DNA of 15,689 nt from Chrysochromulina tobinii. Its lineage: Eukaryota; Haptophyta; Prymnesiales; Chrysochromulinaceae. Both the position numbers and the translations under genes were made by a program. This document shows, in pieces, positions 1-9,591 of this stretch. Positions within the stretch are counted from its first letter, which is position 1. Every line of letters begins with the position of its first letter. The stretch lies in assembly GCA_001275005.1 (NCBI GenBank), contig JWZX01000973.1:1-15689 (forward strand), in the 5' to 3' direction. Below the pieces are notes generated by a model that searched no databases, was not told the origin of the DNA, and worked only from the letters and a program-made list of their open reading frames with translations.

Positions 1-207
1 GGGACGGGCGTGGGGAAGGCGACGCTCGGCGCCGTGATCGAGCGCATCGCCGTGCTCGTCGACGGTGGGCACGGACGTCGCACCACGCACCGCTCCGGTC
101 GCCTACAAGCGCGTTGCCGTGCCGAGCGTGGGCACGTGCGTGGTATCCAGACAAAGGTGACGACGGCGTCTGTTAAACAGAAAAATCGAAACCGAACCAT
201 CAAATAG
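1..207 (+). CDS. Possible 3' end of an unidentified gene (partial, weak)
   Basis: A reading frame is open from the left window edge to a TAG stop ending at 207. The first 25 or so residues (…VGKATLGAVIERIAVLVDG) look like ordinary protein sequence. The rest is basic and low in hydrophobic residues and may be untranslated or intronic. No domain is recognised and no start lies inside the window. It could be the last exon of a gene extending leftward, or chance in GC-rich DNA. Confidence 0.2.
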   Translation, partial: GTGVGKATLGAVIERIAVLVDGGHGRRTTHRSGRLQARCRAERGHVRGIQTKVTTASVKQKNRNRTIK

Positions 208-508
208 GTTCCAAAAAAGGGCTCTGGTGAATGAAATGCATGCAACTTTGGCAGGCGCGCTCCGTGCACCAGCGTGTCCCCAGACGCTCATCTTCGGCCG
301 ACCGAAGGCCACACACCGGCCCAAGGCAACGCACGCGTGAGCGCGTGCACTTACTCCCCCACCCCTTTCCGACGTATAGTTAAGGTAGGAGTGAGCGTGG
401 GGGGACCGCGATGAAACTGAACTGAACTGTGATCATGGTTCATCAACTCCCATTTCGCAAGGCGCCTCGCACGTGCTCGGAGGCATCCGCAAGAGACGTC
501 GCCTGCGC
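208..508. promoter_or_regulatory. Upstream region of the C78/MYND gene
   Basis: No convincing gene lies here. The stretch holds the presumed promoter and 5' leader of the gene starting at 509. An ATG at 435 in a favourable context (GATCATGG) opens another frame (MVHQLPFRKAP…), so a short upstream ORF or an unseen first exon is possible. In the frame of the downstream gene the last upstream stop is at 392-394 and no ATG occurs before 509. Confidence 0.35.
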
Positions 509-3500
509 ATGTCGCACGGCACGGAGGACCTCCGCGCCGCGTACAGGCACGTCCCAACGTCGCAGCCGCAACCACACGGGGCCGGGCGCGAGGACGAGCT
601 GCCTGCGATGAATGCAGATGACGCCGCGCGCCGCCTCGGAGGAGCCTCAGCCGTTGTGGACTTGACGGGCAACTCGCCACCAGTCGCCACCCAGCCGCCT
701 CCGCTCGTGACCGCCACACCATCAGCCTCGCTCGCAGCGCCAACTCAGCTCGCTGCGGTGCCACTTCAGCTCCGCGACGTGCCCTCGGAGCTGCACTGCG
801 ATAGCGTGGCCTCACTCGCCGCCGCGCTGCCCCGCGAGCTGCAGCCACTGCTCTGCTGCCTCGAGGCCGTCTTTTCAAAGCAGCAAAGAGCATGGGACTG
901 CGGCTACGCGAACATTGCGGCGCTCCTTCGCACGCTCGGCCGGCTGCGCGCCATCCCGAGTGCCAACAGCGTCCGGGCTGCGGCTGCCGCCGAGAGCACA
1001 GGCAGCATGCAGCAGCTCATCGAGGCGGCGTGGCGCGAGGGCTTTGATCCCGAATCGGCGCTCACATTTGGGCGCTCGCTCGCGGGCAAGACGGGCCGTG
1101 CGGCCATGGTGGGCGCACCCGAAGCGCTCGCGTTGCTCACCCACCTTCGGCTGGACGCTTTTGTGATCGAAGTGGTTGACCGACGCGGCTCGGGCACGGC
1201 CGTTTACGCGGCAGCGGCCGCCTACTTTGCTACGGGCTCCGCGGCTGCCGCGGAACATAGCGGCGCAGCAGCCAGCACCGCCGGCGCCACCAGCACGAGC
1301 ACGGGCGGCTTCGGGTGCTCTATGCAACAGGGAAGTCAACTGGGTGGTGCCGCCGCTCCGACGACGAGCTCCGCGTCAGCATCCACTGCGGCGAGCGTCC
1401 GTGGACCCGTCGCAATGCAGTTCGCCGCCGCTCGGGCGGCCGCCGCCGCCGAAGCGCGTGTCGCCGCACATACTGCGCCACCGCCATCGTCGTCGACCGT
1501 TTCGTCAGCTTACAACGTGCCTTCGGAGATGGCCGGAGATCGCAACGTCCCTCCACCGTCGCTCAGTGGAAGGAAGCAACCCGCCGACCACACAGCGGAC
1601 GCCCCGCGCCACGCACCGTCGGCGCCGTCGACGCCGCGGCTGCTACCGGTAAAGCTGCTACCCCTTTACTTTCAGCACGACGGTCACTCCTGCTCCATCG
1701 TAGGCGTGCTGCGCCACCCTCCGCGGCTGCTGGTACGCGACCCGTCGGATGAGCCCGGGCTCATCCGCTGCTTGCCGCCTGCCGAGCTCGATGGCGAGCA
1801 GTACCAGCTCGTCGGCGTCGGCTGCAAGGCGCTCAGCGAGGGCGAGGCGCACGAGCGCCGTGCCGAGCCGTGTGCCGCTGCCATCTTCCGTCACTCTCGG
1901 TGGGAGTATTCTCCTTGGTGGTCGTTGCGGTTTGATGGTGACAGCTTCGTGGCGGCCAACGCGATGGTCGACGCGCTCCGTCGCGGCCTCCCGCCACACG
2001 GGGTCCGGGCGCGCGAGGACGAGCTGCCTGCGATGAATGCAGACGACGCCGCAGCGCCGTGCACGAGCATCTGGCGGCCGAGCCGCGAGCTGCTTGCGGA
2101 CGCACGTGCTGCGTCTAAACGAGGCGATGCCGAGACTGCATGCCGCCTTGGGTGGGCCGCTTTTATGCACGCGTCCACTCGCGGCAATAGCAATCCTAAG
2201 TATGCACTCTCAGACAACGCCACCAAAGCCGCCATGGACATCGCAGCGTTGAACGCAGTCAAGCATGGGTGCGACTTCGAGGCCATCACCCGTGCCATCA
2301 ATGTGGAACTCGCTTCGGACAAAGAGCGCCCTGCCACTGGTCCTGAAGCCTCTGCCACGACCAGGTTGGCGCAGCAAGCACGGGATGATGAAGAAACGTC
2401 CTTTCCAGTACCGCTGGCTCGACTCCCAGATGGTGCGCGTGTGCGTGTTAAGGGCCTAACGTCTCGCGAGGACTTGAACGGACGCCTCGGCACGATCCTC
2501 AGCTACATCAGCAATAGCGACAGATATGCCGTGCAGATCGAGGGCAGCGGAGAGTGCGTGCGGCTCCGGAGCGATACAGTCGGCCCCATCGAGAGCAAGC
2601 CTGCCGATGCGCCCACGGCCGGCGCTCTCGTTGAGGCAGCGCGTGCAGGCCAGCTGAAGAAGCTTCGCAACCTCGTCAAGCTCGGTGCCGATGTCAATGG
2701 CACCGGGCTCGGCCGCGGAGGCCGCCCAATATCCGCTGCCGCCGTCGAGGACCAGCTCGAGTGCCTTTGCTTCTTGCTCGATCAAGGCGCCGACCCCAAT
2801 GCCCCGAATGCGTACGGCAGCACTGCTCTTCACAATGCATCATACAATGGCGCCCCCAAGTGCGTAGACGAGCTTCTTCGGCGAGGCGCCGCGGCGAACG
2901 CTGCAGACGGGAATGGGAACACCCCTCTCATCGCAGCGTGCGCCGCCGGCCACGTGGGAATCGTCAAGGCGCTCGTTGCACACGGGGCCAAGGTGAGCGA
3001 GAAGGCCTTCAGTGCGAATCGCGCGGGCACACATACCAACCAGGCGAGCATCGAGGAAACCTTGCTCGGCACCACGAGCGAGCTCGCAGCACACGGGCGC
3101 GATGAGCCGTCCGACGCTTGGAAAGCTGCGCAGGGCGCGTCTGCAGCCCTTCAGGCCCTGCTGGCTGCTACGACGTCGGCGGCCCTGCGCGAGGCACTTT
3201 TGGTAGCCACGCCGTTCGCTGAAGTGCCAGCGATTTCCCAAGCTCTGCCGCGCGCCCGCCAGCGTTTGAAGGAGCTTAAGCTCGCGGAGGCGACGGTCGC
3301 ATCGTCCACGGCAGACGCAGCAGCAACGGCCCCGGCAGGCGCAGCCAAAGTGCCTGCAGCGGCAGCTGAAGCGTCTCCCGCACTCACAACGGGGAGCATT
3401 TGCATGATCGATGGGTTGACATCCAGGCCTGAGCTCAATGGCGAGCGAGCGGTCATTGAGGCACCTGCGGCTGAGGGACGCTATCAAGTGGCAGTGCCAC

Positions 3501-5243
3501 ACGGTGGCGGCAAGGCGCTGCGCATCCGGCTGAAGCGTGAGGCCCTCACACCAACGCCGATGGTCGGTGGCGTAGACCCGAGGGTACTTCCGAAGTGGCC
3601 AGGGCTAGCATGCGGCCCCTCCGTGCGTTGCATGCTCGATGGCCAGTGGAAAGACACCGACTCACTGATCTGGTCCTTCCAAAAGGCGATTCCGGCAGGC
3701 GTGAGCGTGGTTGGAGGCGGACCGAGGGATGGCGGGGCAGACCAGTTGGCGATGAGGGCGCAAATGGCTGAGATGATGAAGATGGACCCGAAGCTTGCGA
3801 GCAGCCCGATGGCGCAGCAGCTGCTACAGCGAGCGATGATGGGGACGCAGGCGTCCAACCTGACGCCGCACACCCAATGGCTCTGGTCGCTCGCGCACAT
3901 CGTCTCCGACTACCACAAGGACACTCCGAAGGGCGTCTTTCGCTTCCTTCTTGCGCATGCCAAGAGCGGCGGCGAGATTGTGCGCGGTGGGGGCTCGGCC
4001 GAATGCCTGATCATCGATGTCCTCTCGCCCGCGCTGGCGTGCCCACCAGAGATCGAGACGCATTCGACTGTTTGGGGCGACTCGCCTGACGGCATGCAGA
4101 AGAGAGGCCGGGCCGCGAGTGAGCCGTTGCTCCCAGTTCGATACTGGCACATTCCAGACGATGACGCGGATCGCTCGAAGCGCCAGCTGGCTCTTATGCA
4201 GGCTGGCCCTCACGAATGTGCGATGACGCGAGCGGCTGTAGCGACCAAAGCTGAACAGGCCAAGGAGCGTAGCAAGCGGGACAACGGATCCGTCACTGGA
4301 CAGATCTGCGTGCAAGCGGAGAGTGTGGAGGAGGTGCACTCGGCACTAGCCATGCTGCAGGCGAACGAAGCATTACTCTCGCCGCAGTACCGCGTCTTCT
4401 TTGACAGTGCGAGTCGCTCCAATGGCCCCGATTGCATGCTGATTGCCCCCGATTGCATGCCGATGGTCCCCTCAATCGCACGCAGGTGCGAGTCGCTTCA
4501 ACGGCCCCGTCCAATTCCGACCCTCGTTTCTCGTGCCCCCTCCCCATCCCACCCCGGAGCCACTCAAGCGATGGTTGACGTGCACTGGCTGCGACGCCAA
4601 GCAGGCGAGCGCCGTCGCTTCCTTCTGCAAGTGCAGCCAGTGCACGACGCATTGGTACTGCACGCCCGAGTGCCGAGATCAGCACAGTCCGGTGCACAAT
4701 CTCGTGTGTGGCGCGAGCATTGCGACACTCCGTGGAGCGCTCACCAACGCACGCCCGTCTCTTCTCATTTCCACGGTGCCTCCGGATTCCTGCATCGGCA
4801 AGTATTGCCCAACGTTCAACTTCCAGGGCGCGGCGTCGCCTATTGGGGTAGGTGCAATGGACACAGGGAACGTGGACAAGTACCTCGTGAAGGCGGTGGC
4901 GCCGATCAATTTGCACGGGAACCAGTGCTTCCTAGTCAAAGTGCAGCCGCCAGGGAGCGGCGAGGGTGGCAGCGGCCCGTGTGGCTTTCCTGGTAGGGCA
5001 TTGTTTACATCCAGCGCAGGCGAGGGCAGCCCTTGGGCATGCATGGTCTACGACGAACCACGCAGTCTGACCAACGTCTACCTGCCCTTGGACACGCCCG
5101 GCATCGAGGACCTGCTCGCACTTATCAAGCGAAGCGGCATCCGCGTCGCAAGTGGGGCGTACAAAGCTTACTGCGAGGCCAAGCGAGAGGGCCCGTGCCT
5201 ACGCATTTACATCGACCGATTGGCACCACAGCAAAAGTGGTGA
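509..5243 (+). CDS. C78-family (ZUFSP/UFSP-like) protease fused to ankyrin repeats and a MYND zinc finger
   Basis: Read as 509-4406 joined to 4486-5243 this gives 1551 residues. Residues about 110-420 match peptidase family C78, whose members (ZUFSP/ZUP1, UFSP1/2) cleave ubiquitin or UFM1. The nucleophile motif WDCGYAN places Cys131, followed by a helix reading LIEAAWREGFDPESA. QHDGHSCSIVGV gives His393 and RDPSD gives Asp411, the Cys-His-Asp order of the ZUFSP branch. A long Ala/Ser-rich insert separates Cys from His. A VVDLT stretch near residue 50 resembles a SUMO-interacting motif. About four ankyrin repeats cover residues 705-832. Two related modules (GLTSREDLNG, about 638-694; GLTSRPELNG, about 959-1013) flank them. 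The MYND finger is residues 1332-1374, with all Cys/His ligands in place (CTGC … CSQC … YCTPEC … H … C). The region between 1014 and 1331 and the C-terminal 177 residues are unrecognised. The start is the first ATG in frame. A protease that recognises a ubiquitin-like modifier and binds partners through ankyrin/MYND domains is inferred. Confidence 0.78.
572..633 (+). repeat. Direct repeat, copy 1, upstream of the C78 core
   Basis: About 62 bp, nearly identical to 1994-2058 and in the same reading frame. It encodes HGAGREDELPAMNADDAA. Differences are two small indels that together add three bases in copy 2, a single T/C change near the end and one further inserted base at its right edge. The two copies bracket the coding sequence of the protease domain. 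Confidence 0.85.
1994..2058 (+). repeat. Direct repeat, copy 2, downstream of the C78 core
   Basis: Second copy of the 572-633 element, encoding HGVRAREDELPAMNADDAA. It lies about 1.4 kb from copy 1, between the end of the protease domain and the first GLTSR module. Confidence 0.85.
4407..4485 (+). other. Inferred 79-nt spliceosomal intron in the C78/MYND gene
   Basis: The upstream frame loses sense after YRVFFDSA, while the MYND finger lies in another frame. A GT at 4407 (GTGCGAGT) and an AG ending at 4485 (CGCACGCAG) bound 79 nt, which restores the frame exactly (phase 1) and gives …YRVFFDSASRFNGPVQFRP… into the MYND region. The first 24 nt of the intron copy the first 24 nt of the next exon (4486-4509) with two differences. 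Inside it, a 14-nt word occurs at 4426-4439 and again at 4447-4460. No transcript is available here, so a 79-bp duplication that truly breaks the gene is the alternative. Confidence 0.65.
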
Positions 5244-5373
5244 CCCACAGCGGTAACAGAAAGCTGATAAAGGGACAAAAGTAGGAGGTGCGAACCGTTA
5301 GTGTTGCGAGTGCGCTCCAAGCCCTAGAGTACAGCTCCCTACGATACACGATACAATTAACACGAGCGAGAGA

Positions 5374-5694
5374 TCATGTCGTGGCCTTTTCGGCTGCCTC
5401 CTTGGCGGCGCGCGCTGCTGCTGCCACCGCCTCTAAGGCGGCCAGTTCTGCATCCTCCTCATCCTCGGACAGCACGTACATCAAGTACATGTAGAGCAGA
5501 CCGCAAAACGAGCTGAACGAAATCATGATCAGCACGAGCTTCTGCCACGGAAACTCTTGCTTCTTCGCAATCGCTTTGTTTACAATCTCCGTTCGTTCTA
5601 CCTTGCCAACCTTGGCATTGAAGCGGCCAACCTTGGTCCGAAAATCAGCAATCGGTGGGCCGCCACCACGGCCGCGCACCTCGGCTTTGCCCAT
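5374..5694 (-). CDS. Small single-pass membrane protein, unrecognised
   Basis: 106 residues from the ATG at 5694; the frame extends upstream to a GTG but that is not needed in a eukaryote. The N-terminal 49 residues are basic (GRGGGPPIADFRTKVGRFNAK…). A clear hydrophobic helix covers residues about 52-75 (LVLIMISFSSFCGLLYMYLM). It is followed by an acidic run (SEDEEDAE) and an Ala-rich amphipathic tail. By the positive-inside rule the N-terminus would face the cytosol. I do not recognise the family. The gene converges on the C78/MYND gene, with 130 bp between stop codons, and diverges from the next gene. The membrane helix and charge asymmetry argue that the ORF is real rather than an antisense shadow. 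Confidence 0.65.
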   Translation of the reverse strand: MGKAEVRGRGGGPPIADFRTKVGRFNAKVGKVERTEIVNKAIAKKQEFPWQKLVLIMISFSSFCGLLYMYLMYVLSEDEEDAELAALEAVAAAARAAKEAAEKATT

Positions 5695-5801
5695 CGGCAC
5701 GCTCGACGGCGCCACAAGTGCTTCGTCAGTTCACACTGGAATAAGTCAAGTCAAGTCAAGTCGAGTCAAGTCATTACAAGCAATCTTCACTCCCCTCCAG
5801 C
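5695..5801. promoter_or_regulatory. Short shared upstream region between divergent genes
   Basis: Only 107 bp separate the ATG of the small membrane protein (minus strand) from the ATG of the proline-rich membrane protein (plus strand), so promoters or leaders must overlap here. The only striking feature is the AAGTC pentamer array. No TATA box was recognised. Confidence 0.5.
5743..5772 (+). repeat. AAGTC pentanucleotide microsatellite, six units
   Basis: Six consecutive 5-bp units: four AAGTC, one GAGTC, one AAGTC. It lies in the divergent upstream region, just before the proline-rich membrane protein gene. Confidence 0.95.
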
Positions 5802-8800
5802 ATGCAACCGTGTTACTTCTCACCCACGTTTCTCATCACTTTCCGCATTCGCGTTCCTGCACCCGCCCGCGCCTGTGCACTTCTTTGTGATCCTGTGATG
5901 CCCGACGCCTGGTGGATTCAGCCCGTTGTCTTAGAACACCTGCTGCCGTGCCCAGGAGGCGCTACGTTTCAGCTTATCCAGACGTGGACGTCAGGCTTCA
6001 AGGCGGTGGTGAAAATGGGCGTCTGGACTCCAGGCCGCCGTGTGCGCCTTCACTTTGCAGAGGCGGCGCCTTCATTTGCTCGGGCAACTGGCGCGACCTT
6101 CATCTCGAGCGACACCAACTCGGTGCTCTTCGAGCTCGGCTACGGTCCGGGCGTCACAGCCACAGACGCCTTTGACCTGCAAGCCCGCTCGCCACCACCC
6201 GGCGCTGGTGCGAGCACTGTGCGCATCACATGCGAGCTTCCGTATCCGCCACCGCCGCCGCAAGCACCGGCACGCGCGCCTGCGCCCTCGTTGTGCTCTC
6301 GTACGTCCATGAGCGTCAGCGCCTCTTGGAAGGATGGCTACGAGATCGTGCTACGCTTTGCTTCTGCCGACTGGTGGCACCTTGAAGCTGGGACGAAGAG
6401 GTGGCAGCCTACACCATTTGCACGACTCGTCCGCCTCAGCTTTGCGAGCGCCCAGGGTGATGCGCGGCAGAATGAGCGCGTGGTGGTGTTGGAACCGCCC
6501 ATTGGCGCCACGCTCGCTCCAGGCCTGACCCTCGGCGCCGCCACACACGATCCCATCGAGCTCTACGTCGCTCCATTTGGCGATCCCGATCCGCTGAGCG
6601 AGCATGCATCTCTGAGCCAGCCTGGAGGTCCAGTCGGCGACTGGTCGGTTCGAGTGAAGCTCTCGGCGCCTCTGCACTTGCGTCCTCAACTCAGCTGCCT
6701 CGATCAGTATCCGCCGCCGCTGCCACCACTTCCACCGCCCACGGGGCCATCGCCACCTCCGCCCAGCACACCGCCGCCACTGCCCTCGCTACCGCCGCCG
6801 CCAACCCCGCGCCCGCCGCCACTGTACTGCATGCAGCAGGTGCGCTTGCAAGCACAGAGGGCGACACCCGAGCCTGGCCTGTACACCCTCACGTTTGAGT
6901 TGCTCTCCACCACCACCGCCGCCGCTCGCGCCCACGCTGGCCCTGTCGTCGTCGTCAGCTTTGGCGACGCCGCAGGCAGCGGCGTTGCAGGCGGTTCGGC
7001 GACAGTCGAATCGACGGCAGCATCGACGGCGGCGTCGCCTCTGTCGGCGCCTATCCGGTTGCTTGGCGTGCGAGGGGCAACGGTGGATCCCGGCGTTCTA
7101 GATCCTTCCCCCGCTGCCGCGTCCAACGTGCGGCTCCCCACGTCTACTCGCATACACTTCGCACTCTCAGACAAGGCCCCTCCACCCGACCCAAGCGGCA
7201 ACGGCGGTGGCGATGGTGGCAGTGCCGGCGGCAGCCGCGTATTGTTCAGCGTGCTTGGAATTGGGCTCACGCCTCCGCCAGTGAGCAGTGTCCTGTGTGG
7301 CATGTCGTCCAGCGAGGGGAGTGAGGCAGTGATTGCCAGGGCGGTGGCCGCAGACGCGCGGCCGAAGTGCTGTGCGGCGCGGCGAACTGATACGGCATCA
7401 GGCGCGACGTGGTGCATTGACGTGCGTGCAGTGGACCGTCGCTGCGCCGACTATGATAGCGACCTCGGCGCTTGCGAGAGTCACTTTGCCGCACCGGGCG
7501 TGCCTTGCGTCTGGGACCACAGCGACGTTGAGAGGCCGATCTGCAGTGCGGATGACGACGACTCGTGCCTTTCTATCACAGCCCCGCCCCATGCACCGCC
7601 TGCGACGCCGCCGCCGCTGCCCGCATGCCCGGACTATCTTGGGTTGCATTACAGGGTCACCGAGCGCGCACGGCAGTCGGATGGCTCTTGGACATTTGGC
7701 GCGTCGCTCAGCGTGGAGCTGCCGCAGCGAAAGGTGGTGGTGACCCTCGGGTACGTGGGCGCGGCTCTCGAGATTTCCAATCTCGTGGGGGCTCTCGTAT
7801 GGAACGGATCCCAGACGCTGCCGACGACCCGATTCGCATCCGGCGTCCTCTCTCTCGTCTCACCCAGCGGAAAAGGCGGAGCGCTGCGAACGTTTGGGTT
7901 CAGCGGTACACTCCGAGCGCACAGCCTCCGTAACGGCACAGCTGCGCCTCCTCTCCACCAGACGACCCAAGTCGACGATCTTCTCGAGCACCCTCTCCTC
8001 TCTTGCGAAGGCTTCTTCCCTCCTGCGCCGCCATCGCCGCCCGCGGTGCCCTTACCGCCTATTCATCCGCCGACGCCTCGGCGGCCACCGCCCCCGTCGC
8101 CGTCACCGCCGCCGCCGCAGCCACTCTCCCCGAGGCCATATCCGCCATCACCCCGAGCGCCGCCCAATTTCCCACTGCCGCGGCGGCCGCCTTTGCCTCC
8201 GCCGCCTCGGCCGGTTCCGCCGCCGCTGCCGCCACCGCCGCCGCCGCCGCCGCCGCTCATCCCAGCCAGCCTTGTGCTGCAGACGTCACGCACGGGCGGT
8301 GCAGGTGGAGGCGGCGGTGTCGGCAGCAGCATCGGCGTCGTCGGCAGCAGCGTCAGCAGCGTCGTCGTCGGCGGCGGCGTTGGTAGTGGTATCGGCAGTG
8401 GCATCGGCAGTGGCGGCGGCGGCGGCGGCAGTGGCGGCGGAACGGAGGCAAACCTGTGGGAGGGCACCGACTGGGTGGATACGAAGGGTGGAGGAGACTC
8501 GAAGGGAATACCGCACGTCATCACCGCACACCGCAGTGAGGGTGATGTGGTACGCTTCACCTCGATGCCCGCCTGGAAGGATTTTCCCGCGACTGGCCGT
8601 CTACGCCGCGGTAACATCTACCTATGGAATCTGGTGGGCACGGTGCAGCTGCCGCCCGGAGACTCAACGGGGTCGAGTGCACAGATCCATTGGGGGAATG
8701 GCGCGGTATGGACGCGATCGAGGGCGCCTGTGCTGCCGCCTCCGCCGTCAAGTCCGCCCTCTTTGCAGCCCTATCCCAAGCCTCTTACCAAGCCTCCGCT

Positions 8801-9591
8801 GCCCATGCCGTCGCTTCGTCACCCGCCTCGACGCCCGCCCCCACGGCCCACCCCCTCGGGCGCGCGCTCGGCCATGGCCTGCTCCGCCGCCCAGCGCGCC
8901 ACCCGTAGTGACGGCATTGGGAGCGCTCGTTGGCGTCGGCGTCGCGCTCTATCACAGCGCCATCAAGCCAGCCGCGAAAGCACTGGTCGCTTCCGCGGTC
9001 AAGGCCGGCGCTGCAGGTTACGAGGTGCTCTCCGATGCAAACACGACCGGGCAAGTGCGAGCCACTGTCCACAAAAACCTCAAGGCCGCCACTACGCACG
9101 TTCACAGCGCCGCCGGCCGCCTTCACTCCGAGCTCAGGAATGTATCCTCAGCGGCAGCCAAGCAAGTGACTTCGGCCGCCGGGGTGCCTGAGTGGATGGT
9201 CGACGAGATTCAGGCGGGATTGTCCTTCGACTTGCTGTATGGAGCGATCGGGCTTGCGGGGCTCGTCAGCTTGGTTGCCACGTGGCGCTGCGTGAGACGA
9301 TGCGCCTCGTGCTATGGCCGTCACGACCGACAGCCAGGAGCTGCCCGTTACGAGCGCGTCAAGTGGAGCAGCGCGGCCGTACTGCCGCAGCTCGAGGAGG
9401 AGGAGCTCGAGGAGGAGGAGGCCGACTTTGGAAGGATGGAGGCGGTCTTGCGGAGCGACCTGATGGGCATGTCTCGAAACGACGCCGGGAGAGAGAATCT
9501 GCGGGACGTGCAGCTCGAGGGCGAGCTCGAAGTCGCGCTCTGCGCACTTCCACAGGCAGATCAGGAAAGGGAAGTACGGGTTTTTCTTTAG
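5802..9591 (+). CDS. Large proline-rich, modular type I membrane glycoprotein (frame change near 8.75-8.9 kb)
   Basis: The frame starting at ATG 5802 runs to about 8.85 kb and continues in another frame to the TAG at 9589-9591, about 1260 residues in total. Extracellular-type modules with a W-x-G/S-G-F/Y core occur near residues 40-145 (TWTSGFKAVV) and 165-300 (SWKDGYEIVLRF). A third (about 620-740) reads GSWTFGASLSVELP. They are weakly reminiscent of CBM2-like beta sandwiches. Proline-rich spacers of wall-protein type lie between them. A Cys-rich stretch (about 500-590; CADYDSDLGACE, GVPCVW) resembles a small disulphide domain. The C-terminal part has a transmembrane helix near 9226-9290 (FDLLYGAIGLAGLVSLVATW), then a basic stop-transfer stretch (RCVRRC) and an acidic cytosolic tail (LEEEELEEEEAD). 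The N-terminus is only weakly signal-like; a later ATG at 5899 is possible. A cell-surface or scale/wall role is inferred. Confidence 0.65.
8204..8445 (+). repeat. CCG-rich (poly-Pro) tract followed by GGC-rich (poly-Gly) tract
   Basis: Within the membrane-protein gene, a CCN/CCG run to about 8264 encodes polyproline. After a short link, a GGC/GGT/AGC-rich run (about 8294-8445) encodes glycine/serine/valine repeats (GGGGGVGSS, GSGIGSGIGSGG). The two tracts are roughly complementary in sense, so a long intrastrand fold is possible. Confidence 0.75.
8747..8894 (+). other. Site of frame change: candidate 148-nt intron or a 1-nt homopolymer indel
   Basis: Upstream coding is in the frame of 5802; downstream coding (PPVVTALGALV… through the membrane helix) is shifted by one. 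A GT at 8747 (GTCAAG) and a pyrimidine-rich stretch ending CCGCCCAG at 8894 would remove 148 nt and restore the frame. Alternatively one surplus C in the run at 8851-8855 would join the frames and keep the extra proline-rich spacer (PSLQPYPKPLTKPPLP). Neither is proven; the donor is weak. Confidence 0.45.

Noticed and set aside
351-893. Minus-strand ORF of 180 residues over the start of the C78/MYND gene
   Set aside because: Arg/Ala-rich composition with no domain; it is opposite a well-supported coding region.
6704-7417. Long minus-strand ORF (237 residues, Gly-rich end)
   Set aside because: It is the antisense shadow of the proline-rich gene; the Gly-rich end is simply the complement of CCN proline codons.
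7894-8700. First half of the plus-strand frame that later encodes the membrane helix
   Set aside because: Here it reads as Arg/Ser-rich low-complexity sequence (RRHRRRR), the shifted reading of proline codons. Only its later part, from about 8.86 kb, looks like real protein.
8624-8908. Plus-strand ORF with alanine-rich helix-like sequence (AIEGACAAASAVKSALFAALS)
   Set aside because: It is a third-frame reading of the same GC-rich proline region and ends just as the real frame resumes; no domain supports it.
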